DNA of 60,000 nucleotides from Takakia lepidozioides (GCA_030704615.1 CM060733.1:65040001-65100000), one strand, 5' to 3'; numbered from the stretch's first letter, positions 11,167 to 21,458 are shown. Notes: generated by a model from the letters alone, not told the origin. A program made the numbers and translations.

Positions 11167-11830
11167 AGATATGGATAATTAGCTTTCAGATAGCTTTCTC
11201 TTTTTGCTGAATATCTCTGTCGTCTAGCTTCTCTTTCATCACTCATGTCCCATGTCTTTCATTTCTTTTAATGTGGCAATAACCAAAACTCTCTTCTGTA
11301 ATATCTCTCGTATATGCCTGGGTTTCTTTCAAGCTTCAATGCACCCTTGGCTATACTTGAAGTCTCCGTTACCATATAACCATATGGCAAACAAGTCTGA
11401 AAAGCTGTTCTTGGTGTGAGTTTGATCCACAAAATATCCTTTGGAATCCATTCTTTACCAGTACAAGTTTCATGCATATGAGTATAAACATTCACCTTTC
11501 TTTCTTCCAGCCTTCAAACTCTACTCGCTTAATGGATAGCAATGCTATCACATAAACCAATGTTGGTAACCAACGTGCTCTTCCTCTACAGGCTACCTGA
11601 TAAATCTTTATCACTCCTTTCTCCAGACCCCATTCCGGATCAGCATCATGCACTCGCTTAAGAATATTTCTTTACAACCGTCTGGCAATTCCAAGAACCT
11701 TTGAAAGAATTGTTTGGACAATCTTTCTTCCTTCGTTCCACAAGGAATTTGATTCACTTCAAATTCTTTAATGGTCCATCCACCATGATCCCACCAGATG
11801 CCTGTCACATCTGGTTGTTCATGACTCAGG
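11167..11830 (-). other. Element I leader with two short ORFs
   Basis: Between the primer site and gag are two reading frames. The first (11958-11611, 116 residues) starts inside the LTR, crosses the primer site and contains QPDVTGIWWDHGGWTIKEFE. The second (11495-11268, 76 residues) has EWIPKDILWIKLTPRTAFQT. Ogre elements have an extra ORF1 upstream of gag, so these may be remains of one, but no similarity can be shown here. The other copies in the window lack this region. Confidence 0.35.
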
Positions 11831-11848
11831 TCCCCAGTATGGTCGCCA
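11831..11848 (-). other. Element I primer binding site (tRNA-Arg-like, Ogre type)
   Basis: Two bases inside the LTR end the minus strand reads TGGCGACCATACTGGGGA. Ogre/Tat elements use sites of the form TGGCGAC..C.CTGGGGA, attributed to a tRNA-Arg. The match to that pattern is recalled, not computed. Confidence 0.65.
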
Positions 11849-11850
11849 AA

Positions 11851-12757
11851 TGTCGCGCGGCTTTTACTCACCCATCCCTTCGCTATTCGAGGCGGAAACT
11901 CCAAGATAGAAGAGTTGGAAATCTCTAAGTACTCAGCCCGCGCAGAACAATCAGTCATGACCTACAGCTAGTGTATCATGGGGGTGTTTCCTATTTGTTT
12001 CCCTTTTGGCATTCATGTTAACTACCTTACCATTGATAATTTATCAGTTTGCTTTATCAATCTATTGGATTCCGTCAACTCATCCATTCATTCCACAGCT
12101 TCACTCAGATCTCTCTACACAGTGTGATTGTATCATAAAAGTATCCGATTATGATTTATTAGGTATCAGGCCGAAGCCATTGTGTCTCTAATCTGCTCTA
12201 CAATATCATTACAGCCTTGCATATAACAAGCATCTACTCATCATCTCTTTATCTTCACTTCCGTTCTTCATCTCTGCCCCATCCCCCCTCCTGCATGACC
12301 AAGAAGTCCTCCTCCCAATGATGTCCCCCGAAATTCCCCGTTTCTCCCTTTATCTTCCTATCCGTGTTCTAACCGTTTCCCTCACTAACCGTCGTCTGTG
12401 AACTAACATGTTCCCTTCGCAGGTGTTGTTCCCCACAGTCGTTCCCTGTCCTACTCTTCGTTCCCTATGATCGTGATAGCTGTGTCAAGCTGTGACTGGC
12501 TGTCTGAAACTGTGACGGGCTGTGACTGGCTGTGTGGCTGTGTCGGCTGTGTCGGCTGTGTCTGCTGTGACGACTGTGACGGGCTGTGTTGGCAGTGTCG
12601 GCTGTGTCTGCTGTGACAACTGTGACGGGCTGTGTAACCCCCCTCTACAGTGCGCTGCTGTCACCCCTAAGGCTCCTGTTGGTCTCAATCTGTGCAAAAA
12701 TTAAGGGTACCCTACAGATCCTGTATAAGTGTCTAAGTCCCCGACAGTCCTCTAACA
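11851..12757 (-). repeat. Element I 5' LTR (907 bp)
   Basis: Begins TGTTAGAGGACTG (12757) and ends GCGCGACA (11851), so it is a TG...CA LTR. Its first 157 bases match the 3' LTR fragment at 418-574. A stretch at about 12478-12660 is made of near-10-bp units (ctgtgtcggctgtgt). The element III 3' LTR (33264-34332) is the same LTR with a longer 10-bp array. A promoter is expected inside but none is pinpointed. Confidence 0.85.
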
Positions 12758-13540
12758 AGTCTGATTGGTCTGCCGACACGTAATTCCGCAAGAATTGCTT
12801 CACTACGGAATTCACTCTTTCCGTTTGGCCGTCCGTCGTAGGTCGGAAGGCGGTGCTCATCTTCAGCCTCGTCCCCATCTTCTTCCAAAGTGCTCTCCAG
12901 AATTTACTCGTAAACTTTGGATCGCGGTCCGAGACAATATCCTTCGGGACTCCATGATGCTTTAAGACGTGGGCGAAGTAAAGTCGTCCTGTCTCCTGCG
13001 CTGTTGCCGTCTCCTTAGTGGGGATGAAATGGCCCATTTTACTGAACCTATCCACCACCACCATGATTGCATCGAATCCTTTTGACAGCGGCATAGCAGT
13101 CATGAAATCCATCGAGACGCTTTCCCAAGTCCCCTCTGGAATCGGCAAGGGTTGTAACAGCCCCGCTTGCTTTTTGTACTCGCTCCGGTTTTGTTGGCAT
13201 GTGGTGCATGTCTTGACATACTCCTCTGCCTCCTCCCTCAGTTTGGGCCAGAAATACTCTTTCTTCAAGAGTGCCGCAGTGCGCTTGGCTCCACCGTGGC
13301 CCGCAAGCGGGCTATCATGGCATTCTCTCAAGAAACTATCCCTGATCCCTCCCTTCGGCACGTAGAGACGCTTTTGCTTATACCGGAGCAGTCCATTTTG
13401 CAAGTGGAACTGCGATTTAACCCCCATCCTCAAGTCCTACATCACGGACTTCGCCAGCTCATCCTTCCGGCAAGCCTTCCGGATCTTCCTTTGGAGTGCC
13501 GTCTCGCCCTTGTACACCAACAAGAGCTGCTGCTTTCTAC
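12758..13540 (-). pseudogene. Element II integrase, truncated
   Basis: Zinc domain: LLRECHD-type start (FLRECHDSPLAGHGGAKR) and CTTCQQNRSEYKK. Catalytic core: VSMDFMTAMPLSKGFDAIMV, IVSDRDPKFTS and TDGQTERVNS, so D, D and E are all present. The reading continues from 13433 to about 12765, then enters LTR sequence, so an open frame down to 12645 is chimeric there. Element V shows what should follow (a further ~30 residues of core, the C-terminal domain and a chromodomain). Confidence 0.85.
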
Positions 13541-13900
13541 TTAAAGCATCGGCCACCACATTGTCCGTCCCGGTTTGTACTGGATATCCACGTCGAACAC
13601 TGCCAAAGTATCTTGCCACCTAAGTTATTTTGGGACAACTTGGGCTGCGTGGCAAAATACTTCACTGTGACATTGTCCGTGAACACCTTCACTGGGTTGG
13701 AACCAACATAGTGGCGCCAGAGCTCAAGACAATGCACCACCGCCTTCATCTCTTTTTCGTGCGTCGGCCACCGTCGCTCCACTTCATTCAGTTTCTTACT
13801 TTCGTAAGCCACTGGACGTCCATCTTGCATAAGTACACCCCAATCGCGAAGTCCGACGCATCTGTATGAATCTCAATGGACGATCGAACTCCAGGATTTT
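13437..13900 (-). pseudogene. Element II RNase H
   Basis: Read in at least three frames. It carries VAYESKKLNEVERRWPTHEK, EMKAVVHCLELWRHYV, FTDNVTVKYF and DNVVADALSRKQQ. The first catalytic region (TDTSDFAIGG in element V) is out of frame here. Many one-base indels relative to element V show that it is decayed. Confidence 0.75.
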
Positions 13901-14738
13901 CAAGACTGGAGCTTCCGCCATCCGCTGCTTCAATTCAGCAAAAGCTTGGCCACAAAAGGTGTTCCATGCCCAGACTTTAGATTTACACAGAAGTCTGATA
14001 GCGGCCCCCGCGATCTTGGCGAAATTTCTCACATACTTCCGGTAATAGGAGGCGAGTCCTAGGAAGGATCGCACTCCCAGGACCGAAGTCGGAGGCTCCC
14101 AGTCCAAGATCGCCCTCACCTTTCTGTCATCCATTTTGATCCCATCCTGTGTAATCACATGCCCCAGGAACTCCACTTTTGTGACCCCGAATTCGCACTT
14201 TGAAGCTTTGGCATACAGCTTCCCTTCTCGCAATTTTTGGAACACCCTTTTGAGGTGCTCCAGGTGCTCCTCCTTTGTTTTCGAGTACACCAAGATGTCG
14301 TCGATGTACACGATCACAAGTCATCCAACCATTCCTGGAAAGGCTGTTCATCAGCGTGCTAAATGTCGCTGGTGCATTGGTGAGCCCAAAAGGCATCACC
14401 AAGAACTCATATGAACCATACCTTGTCCTGCACGCGGTCTTCTCCTCATCTCCTTCCGCCACCCGAATTTGGTGATAACCGGAGCGCAAGTCGATCCGGC
14501 TGAAATACTTCGCTCCTGCCAACCGATCGAAGAGGTCGTCGATCCTTGGCAAAGGGTATCGGTTTTTGATAGTCACCTTATTCAGAGCCCTGTAATCAAC
14601 ACACATCCGCAGCGTCCCATCTTTCTTGTCTGCGAATAGCACCGGGGCTCCGTAAGGTGACTTACTCGGTCGGATGTACCCCTTTGACATTAGATCCTTG
14701 AGCTGAGTCTTCAGCTCGACCAACTCTCTGTGGCTCAA
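13796..14738 (-). pseudogene. Element II reverse transcriptase
   Basis: Frame 14738-14127 holds [65 protein letters not shown] and [15 protein letters not shown]. It shifts just before the active site; the frame 14317-13796 then gives [20 protein letters not shown] and VRSFLGLASYYRKYVRNF. The motifs are those of chromovirus RT. It is inactive because of the shift between the two halves. Confidence 0.85.
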
Positions 14739-15420
14739 CGGTAGGGCGCCTTGGCAGGCGGTTCCGATCCCGGTATCACCTCAATCTTGTGGTCAACTCC
14801 TCTTTGCGGTGGCAAGCCGCTTGGTAAATCCTCCGGCATCACATCCTGGTATTTCTCCAAAATCCCCTTGATCCAATCTGGGCTCGGTTCCCCATCGCCT
14901 TCTCCTTTCACTTCTCTAATGTAAAGCAAAAATTGGGGCTCGTGTGCCTCCTCCACGGCCCACTCCTTTGCTGATAGAAGGTTTATTCGCCCTCCCACGG
15001 ATTTGGGCGTTTCAGACACTCGTAAAACCTCGCCACCATTCCCACATGGCAGCGTGACTACTCTCTTGCGGCCATCTATGACCGCTCCGGATTTGCTCAA
15101 AAAGATCATCCCCAAAATGAGATCCACTCCATCAATCTCGCAGATGGTGAAGTTCTCACGTCCCTCCCAACTCCCCAGTTGAAGAGGAACATCAATCGCC
15201 AACCTTGTCGCCAACTGTGGTTCTCCTTTGGCAGAATGCACCTCAATAGAGGCCCCAACGTCACTTGTCGGGAGTCCCAGCTTTGTGCCGTTGCCGGTGT
15301 CATGAAGGAGTGCGACGCTCCTTTGTCCACCAACAACGACACATTAGTTCCGGATATTATCCCATCCACGAACAATAACTGACTCCCTTTTCGTAAGGCG
15401 CCAGTTTCCTGATACAACTC
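14735..15420 (-). pseudogene. Element II aspartic protease and linker to RT
   Basis: The active-site loop reads SLLVDKGASHSFM: the expected D-T-G is D-K-G, a change that should abolish activity. The C-terminal half (15241-14735) keeps FTICEIDGVDLILGMIFLSK, where ILG..FL is the conserved strand of the family, and RVVTLPCGNGGEVL. The two halves are in different frames. Element V has an intact DTG at the same place. Confidence 0.75.
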
Positions 15421-16600
15421 ACAAGAAAATTTGCCTATCTTGCAAGTCCTGGCGACCACCGCTTCCACCAAGCGACTGATGGTCTCTTCCGACAGCTCCG
15501 TGGTCGCCCGAGTCATGTTCAATTGTCGGGGCTTCGTGCACTTCTTGGCCATGTGCCCGGGCTCCCCGCAATTGAAACACACTCCATCAAAGGTCGCCTT
15601 CTGTCCGCCATAAGCCGCTCCACCCGCTTTTCCTTTCGAAGCACCGGGTGCCGCCTTGACGTGTGAAGGCCCTCCCTTCGATTTCCACGTGCCATTTTCG
15701 CCGCGTGGCCTATCCCACTTCTTTTTCCGGTCGGAAGGAGTCACCTTCCCGCCGATCTTCTTGTGGTTCAGCTCCGTACGGCCTTGTCTTTCACCCCTAG
15801 GGACATCCGAGAAACATTCAGCCCTCTCAATTGCCTCGTTCAAAGTCTTGGGTGGCTTCTTCCTCCTCCAACTTCCGCCTGGCCCCATGGGGCCAGTCCC
15901 GCCACAAAGTTGAAGACCATTTCTGGTTCTGCCATGTCCGCGACTTCGAGCATAGCACCATTGAAAGCCTGGACATCCCCCGAATGTCAATCTATTTGCT
16001 TCAAATTCCTCATCTTGTCCCGGGCAAGCCAGGACGCGTTGAGGGGCACAAATGGTCTTCAACAATTCCTTGAACCCACTCAGTTCAAGGTTTCGGACTT
16101 GGACCTCGGTCGTGAAGGCATTTCTGCCACCATTGTTGAGCATAGCCCCTAAATAGGTGGGAGCCACTTCCAACCGATCCTCGTCACTCAACTTGGCCGC
16201 CCGGAAGTAACTGCTCTAGCTCCAGGAGCCAGGGTTGTTTGAGTGCTTCCGGTTTGAACGCCCTCGAAGGTGTCCGGGTTCCTTAGGCTTCACCTTAAAC
16301 TTTGCCTTAGTGGAAGTGGCATTAGCGCCTTAACACGTTCTTTCAACGTCCCGCCACTGCGCCAACAACCCCCCAAAAGGCTGCCGGCATGGGAGGCATC
16401 TCTTGGTTTGTCGGAGCTCTCAAGGATTCCTCGGGCTCCGATCCTCGGATTCCTCCCGCTCCTAGCGGCCTCGTTTTCGGAAACATTTCATCGATTCCTC
16501 AAACGGCCGCCTCGGTGACCCGTCGGCCCCCCATCGGGCTCACCAGGATCATCATCTTTGGGCCGTTTTCCGCTTTCGCTTTTGGCTTGCCCGACCCCAT
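15420..16600 (-). pseudogene. Element II gag with zinc knuckle
   Basis: The start MGSGKPKAKAENGPKDDD (ATG at 16600) matches the gag start of element V (57768). The middle is frame-shifted several times (LSDEDRLEVAPTYLGAMLNN, PPKTLNEAIERAECF). The nucleocapsid retains one CCHC knuckle, CFNCGEPGHMAKKC, at about 15580-15540. It is preceded by a Lys/Gly-rich tract. One knuckle per gag is usual in chromoviruses. Confidence 0.7.
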
Positions 16601-16642
16601 GATGAGGCCAATCCCAAGGACGATCGCGTACTGAAACTCTAA

Positions 16643-16655
16643 GCTCTGATACACA
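16643..16655 (-). other. Element II primer binding site, damaged (initiator Met tRNA)
   Basis: The minus strand reads TGTGTATCAGAGC, which is TGGTATCAGAGC with one substitution and one insertion. It sits two bases inside the LTR, as in element V. Confidence 0.65.
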
Positions 16656-16657
16656 AG

Positions 16658-17380
16658 TGTCGCCCACCTCACTTCGGTAAGCTCCCCCTCAAGTCATAGT
16701 TACTCGCTTTGATGCGCGCGCTGACTCCCAACCGGCGCCGGGCCAACTTGGAGCTTCGGCTGCTCACCGGGACATAACGGTCCCCCTTCGCTCTCCCAAA
16801 AGACCCTCCACCTATTTGGGCTAGTGGAATTCCCTTTGGTAGATGGCAGTCCGGAACAGCTCCCCACTCTTTGGTCGCTTCCGGCTCGCTCGTTTACTCA
16901 CTAGTTTTTGGTCACCAACGGGCTTGCAACGTTCTCGGGGGTACTACTACTATATATACTTCTGTAGCTGTCCGCGGGGGTTTCACAACCAGCAATGCCA
17001 TTTTATGGCGAACCACCACGAAGACCCTCGTTCCCGGTGGTGAGTCGCGTGATGAGTCTTGCCCCGCTCACCACGGCCCCTATGGACCGTGATGAGTCCC
17101 AAGACTCCCCACGACTCCCACCACGAGGTCTCCGCCCCCATGGTGGAGTCCTATGCCACCCCCACTAAGTCCCACTAAGCTACCACCACCCTTGTGGAGC
17201 CACCCCCACCGCAAACCCGGTGTGCGGGGCTCCACCTAGTGAGCGCCTCTGCTTCCCTGAGTGCCTTGGCACTCAAGGGTGCTTCAGCCCCCCCTATACC
17301 TATCGCTGCCGCTGCCCCCACCACAGGGAAAGCCCCTCATGTGTCCCGACCCCCTGCCCTCAAGGCAAAGAGCCGCGACA
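16658..17380 (-). repeat. Element II 5' LTR (723 bp)
   Basis: Starts TGTCGCGGCTCTTTGCC (17380) and ends CGACA (16658). It matches the 724-bp 5' LTR of element V throughout. A tatatatac stretch at 16951-16960 (plus strand) and the following tgtagctgt are in a region also kept in element V (58131). It abuts the hairpin satellite directly; the first flanking bases are TTCAT. Confidence 0.85.
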
Positions 17381-18700
17381 TTCATGATTTCAATCTGAAC
17401 GAGAATACGGTACCGCATTTCCGTTCCCCCCCCTTCACATACCTTTAGTTGATGAACGGAATGCCGTGCCACATTTCCGTTCGGGAAAGTATAGAGGTCT
17501 CACTTGAACAGAATTGTGGTGCCGCATTTCGGTCTGGAAAGTTGAAGGTCTCACATGGATGGAAAATGCGGCACCACATTTCCGTCCCACCCCTCCCCAG
17601 CTCCAGGCCTCATATCAAAAGAAATGCGGCGCCGCATTTCCGTTCTAGAATGTCGGAAGGTGCGACTCGGACGGAAATGCGGTGCCGCATTTCTGTTCCA
17701 GTTGTTCACGATTTTCAGTCAGAACGGAAATGCGGTAGCGCATTTCCGTTCTGTAGAGTAATAAGGTCTGACCCTGGCGGAAATGCGGTGCCGCATTTTC
17801 GTTCCAACAGCTCCATGCCTCACATACAAAACGGAATGCGGCGCCGCTTTTCCGTTTTGGAATGTCGGAAGGTGCGACTCCGACGGAAATGCGGTACCGC
17901 ATTTCGGTTTCCGATGTTTTCACGATTTTTCATGAACGGAAATGCGGTGCCGCATTTGCGTTCTGGAATGTTGGGAGGTGCGACTCGGATGGAAATGCGC
18001 TGCAGCATTTCAGTTCCGATTGGTCACAATTTTCAGTCAGAACGGAAATGCGGTACCGCATTTCCGTTCTGGATAGTATGAATGTCTCAAGCGGTCGGAA
18101 TTGCAACTCGGCTCCATGCATCAGATACAAAATGGAAATGTGGCGCCCCGCATTTCCGTTCTGGAATGTCGGAAAGTGCGACTCGGACGGAAATGCGGTG
18201 CCGCATTTCTGTTCCCGTTGTTCATAATTCTCAATCAGAACGGAAATGCGGTACCGCATTTCCGTTCCACCTTCACATACCGTGCTGGTGGATGGAAATG
18301 CGTTAACCGCATTTCGTTCTGGAGAGTATGAATGTCTTGTGAGGACGGAAATGTGGTGCAGCATTTCTATCCCTCAGCTCCATGCGTCAGATATAAAACG
18401 GAAATGTTGCGCCGTATTTCTGTTCTGGTATGTCAGAAGGTGCGACTGTGACGGAAATGCGGTGCCGCATTTCTGTTCCCGTTGTTATAATTCTCTATCA
18501 GAACGGAAATGCGGTACTCGCATTTCCGTACCACTTCACATACCGTGCTTGCTGGATGGAAATGCGTTACCGCATTTCCGTTCTGGAGAGTATAAAAGGT
18601 TTCTCCCGGACGAAAACTCGGTGCTGCATTTCCGTCGCTCTGGTGCATGACCAAGATGCAATACGGAAATGCGGCGCCGTATTTCCGTCCACCAGCAATC
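17381..18700. repeat. Hairpin satellite 1: about 25 units of ~53 bp with a higher-order pattern
   Basis: Each unit has a palindrome of the form GGAAATGCGGyrCCGCATTTCC (for example at 17671, 17725, 17884, 18042, 18241, 18452) followed by about 25 bases of spacer. Units start 51-54 bases apart. The spacers fall into recurring types, e.g. GGAATGTCGGAAGGTGCGAC, GTTGTTCACGATTTTCAGTC, CTTCACATACCGTGCTGG, GAGAGTATGAATGTC and AGCTCCATGCGTCAGATA. These recur in the same order in the last ~530 bases. Palindromes vary slightly from unit to unit (point changes, 1-2 base indels), so the array is not recent. No gene is supported inside. Confidence 0.9.
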
Positions 18701-19310
18701 GAAAAGAATCACTCGGGACGGGAAATCGGAACGTGAAGGGTTGCATTGTTCCGAAACAACACAATTGCGGCCAGTCTTGATATGCACAACTTGGTTGTCT
18801 GAACCGTTTAACTAACAGTACTGGCACTTGTCAGTGCGAACGTCCTGTCTGCCACCGAGAATACTGCTGGATCCACCCTCAGGAGAAACTGTCAGGGAGA
18901 TGTTATTTCGTCGCCGAATCGGCCATCATTGTCATACTTACTGCTATGGAATCACACCTCCCACCTTCATGCATGTAGCTTGAAAAAATAATTTCCACTT
19001 CAATGTGCGACTTCCAATCGTCGATGGACTCCGCATGGTGCCTGTGAGCCTGGTCTGTCGCTATACTGAACCTCGCACTTGCCAACTTCGTGCGGTGTTC
19101 GATGGCTCCGAATTCCTACGCTATAGTTTGATGTCCTCCGCAACTTGGGAGAGCCTGGATCCCAAACGAGGGAGGACTTTGCCAGAGTGACTATAACTTA
19201 CCTTTGTTCCAAATTCAAGCTCAAACCGGCACAGTTTATTTGGAAGAAGAAAGGAAGGATGTTCCTGGACAGGTTGACGAGACCATTGTCGTGCTAGGTA
19301 ACGACGGAGG
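18701..19310. other. No supported gene
   Basis: Unique-looking sequence between satellite 1 and the first possible exon. It has mixed base composition, short open frames on both strands without recognisable motifs, and no repeats shared with the rest of the window. It may contain the promoter and first exon of the gene described next. Confidence 0.3.
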
Positions 19311-19736
19311 TTGCGGAATCGAATGGCACGTATCCCCATCAGACACCATCCTGTACCGAGCTGTGGAATGCCCATTCCCTTTCCGAATCAGTCGCTGCCC
19401 ACACCATCCACAAAGGAGTCCGGAAACCGACAGGCGGCCACTGCCAACAGAGAGATATGCAACGATAATCATTCCCGACTTGGACCGTCAAGACCCTCCA
19501 TTGCTTCTCGTGTGGACGTATTCGACATTTCCGACGAGGAAGATGATTGCATTGAGGTACCCATGTCCCCACACGGTCGTTCAAATCCGGCATGGACGTT
19601 CTCTGTAGGTGCTACGCATGTGCCCTCGAGCATAACTCCAACCCGGTCCATTGTGCAGCTCCTACGACAACATCACCTCGATGGTTCTCGCTCCGAGCTG
19701 GCTGCTCTCGACTATGCCAAATTCCCAGTCAGAAAG
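19311..19736 (+). CDS. Possible exon, Ser/Pro-rich with acidic patch
   Basis: Open frame with VDVFDISDEEDDCIEVPMS, a casein-kinase-like acidic patch, then LLRQHHLDGSRSELAALDYA ending at FPVRK followed by a GTAACG donor (19737). No family is recognised. It lies upstream of, and on the same strand as, the methyltransferase-like exons and may be an N-terminal part of that gene. The exon start is arbitrary. Confidence 0.35.
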
Positions 19737-19939
19737 GTAACGTTTCTGCCTCCCGAAGTCGATGGCAATGTCATCTTCGAGTTTCCACCTGTTTCTTCGT
19801 CAAACAAGCCTCTGGGATGTTAACAGACATGGATCGAAAGCATGAGTATTTTTTGAGGAAAGCGATCTGATGGACAATCTCCACAGGTGACGACGAATGC
19901 GCAAGAGCAGCTGGACACACAAGCACATCTGTTCAAGAT

Positions 19940-20103
19940 GGAGATATCTCCTGCCAGCAGAGAGCCTACGTGACTATGTGACGAGGTACTTTCTGCTCTA
20001 CAAAACCAACCTATTCTTTCGGGAGATAGCAGATGCTCGCCGGAGCCACCAGTTCACCGACCAGCCGAACGCGGACAAAGCAGCAAATGCGCCTTCTGTA
20101 CAG
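19940..20103 (+). CDS. Possible exon, basic/aromatic segment
   Basis: In the frame with SLRDYVTRYFLLYKTNLFFR and RRSHQFTDQPNADKAANAPS the reading ends at a CAG/GTACAT donor (20101-20106). The next plausible acceptor is near 21093 (ATGAATGCAG), which would put the 96-bp satellite inside an intron. No domain is recognised. Support is the open frame, its composition and the splice site. Confidence 0.35.
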
Positions 20104-20174
20104 GTACATACGCGCTGCTTTCTTTCAAGTCCTGGCATTTCAGGATGTTTAGAGGCCTCAAGTGGTTGTTAGGG

Positions 20175-21065
20175 AAAATGGCGCGAATTTCCAGTCAGGG
20201 CTCCGAAAATGGCTAAGTCCCTAGACTGGGTGGCCAGGAACTGGAAATTCGGCGCCATTTTCCAATTCCAGACCCTATTTGCCATTCAGGGACTTAGCCA
20301 TTTTCGGCCTAAGTCCCTAGACTGGCTGGCCCTGAAGTGGAAATTCGGCGCCATATTCCAGTTTTAGGCCCTAATTGCCGTTCAGGGACTTAGCCATTTT
20401 CGGCCTAAGTCCCTAGTGTGGCTGGCCCGCAACTGGAAATTCGGCGCCGTTTTTCCAGTTCCAGGCCTTTGCCGTCCAGGGACTTAGCCATTTTCGGGCT
20501 AAGTCCCTAGACTGGCTGGCCCTGAACTGGAAATTCGGCGCCCTTTTCCAGTTCCAGGCCGTATTGCCGTCCAGGGACTTAGCCATTTTCGGGCTAAGTC
20601 CCTAGACTGGCTGGCCCTGAAGTGGAAATTTGGCGCCATATTCCAGTTCCAGGCCGTATTGCCGTCCAGGGGACTTAGCCATTTTCGGTCTAAGTCCCTA
20701 GGGTGGCTGGCCCGGAACTGGAAATTCGGCGCCGTTTTCCAGTTCTAGGCCCTATTGCCGTCCAGGGGACTTAGCCATTTTGGGCTAAGTCCCTATGGGG
20801 GCTGGCCCGGAACTGGAAATTCGGCGCCGTTTTCCAGTTCTAGGCCCTATTGCCGTCCAGGGACTTAGCCATTTTCGGCTAAGTCCCTAGACTGGCTGGC
20901 TCTGACTGGAAATTCGGCGCCATTTTCCAGTTCCAGGCCGTATTGCCGTTCGGGGACTTAGCCATTTTCGGGCTAAGTCCCTAGACTGGGTGGCCCTGAA
21001 GGGAAATTCGGGCGCCAATATTCCAGTTGTAGGCCCTATTGCCGTTCAGGGACTTAGCCATTTTC
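20175..21065. repeat. Hairpin satellite 2: nine to ten ~96-bp units, two palindromes each
   Basis: The phrase GGGACTTAGCCATTTTCGG recurs about every 96 bases (20288, 20385, 20480, 20575, 20672, 20768, 20862, 20957, 21050). Palindrome A is GGGACTTAGCC/GGCTAAGTCCC around a short loop. Palindrome B is CTGGAAATTCGGCGCC..TTTTCCAG. The core GGAAAT.CGG.GCC of B resembles the palindrome of satellite 1. Units differ by small indels. Confidence 0.9.
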
Positions 21066-21093
21066 GGACCTCATTGTGTTTTCATGAATGCAG

Positions 21094-21458
21094 GTAGGTA
21101 TGTAAGTTCTCCCTTTGGAGAAAGGTCATCTGTCTTTCGAGCCACCATTCTTCCTGGCATGGAGGAACCCTGGGGCTGACTCCATGTACACTGACGATAT
21201 TGTGAAGGAGTGGCATCTGGAACATTTGCGTGATTGCCCTTGGTATGTGGACCTTCCGCCCGGCTCGCTCGACCCATCCGAGTTCCAATTGAAGCTGGAT
21301 GCTGAATTCCGACGAAACCGGGCTCCGCTGCCTCCGTTGGGTGCAAAAGAGGCAAAAGCGCTTGCGAACTCCAGGAAAGCGGCAGAGCTTGCTCAGGCAG
21401 GAATTCAGGAGGAATTGCATGAGAAGAGTAAAGGTCAAAGGAAAGGACAAGGAAACAG
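21094..21458 (+). CDS. Possible exon upstream of the methyltransferase domain
   Basis: Open from about 21100. It encodes LEKGHLSFEPPFFLAWRNPG, WHLEHLRDCPWYVDLPPGSL and a Lys/Ala-rich helical tail, and reaches a TGA at 21460. The next frame (from 21459) starts where this one ends, so either a one-base indel or a splice joins them. No known domain. It is presumed part of the methyltransferase-like gene because of strand and spacing. Confidence 0.4.

Larger units (their letters stand above)
418..12757 (-). mobile_element. Element I: Ogre/Tat-like Ty3/gypsy retrotransposon with a giant 3' coding region, 3' LTR truncated
   Basis: Order on the minus strand: 5' LTR (12757-11851), primer site, leader with short ORFs, gag, protease, RT, RNase H, integrase, a long extra region, polypurine tract, and 157 bases of 3' LTR. 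Protease-RT-RNase H-integrase order defines Ty3/gypsy. The DGGSG protease and the Ogre-style primer site place it near the Ogre/Tat/Athila branch rather than the chromoviruses (inference). At about 12.3 kb it is large. It is inactive: at least six frameshifts, one in-frame stop, and loss of most of the 3' LTR. Elements III and IV belong to the same family. Confidence 0.85.
12758..17380 (-). mobile_element. Element II: chromovirus, 3' end missing
   Basis: On the minus strand: 5' LTR (17380-16658), a damaged Met primer site, gag with one zinc knuckle, protease, RT, RNase H, and integrase up to residues QSD. There it stops abruptly against the 5' LTR of element I. The integrase C-terminus, chromodomain and 3' LTR are absent. 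It is closely related to element V across its whole length, which supplies the missing part of the family. Frameshifts occur in gag, RT and RNase H. Confidence 0.85.

Noticed and set aside
17449-18364. Long reading frames on both strands across satellite 1 (210 codons plus strand, 144 minus), with repeated NAVPHFRS-like words
   Set aside because: Palindromic units of about 53 bases give mirrored open frames on both strands. They follow the repeat, not a gene.
17381-18700. CRISPR-like array (28-base repeats, ~25-base spacers, even spacing)
   Set aside because: The spacers recur in a fixed order, repeats are near-perfect palindromes that vary in sequence, and the setting is a eukaryotic nucleus.
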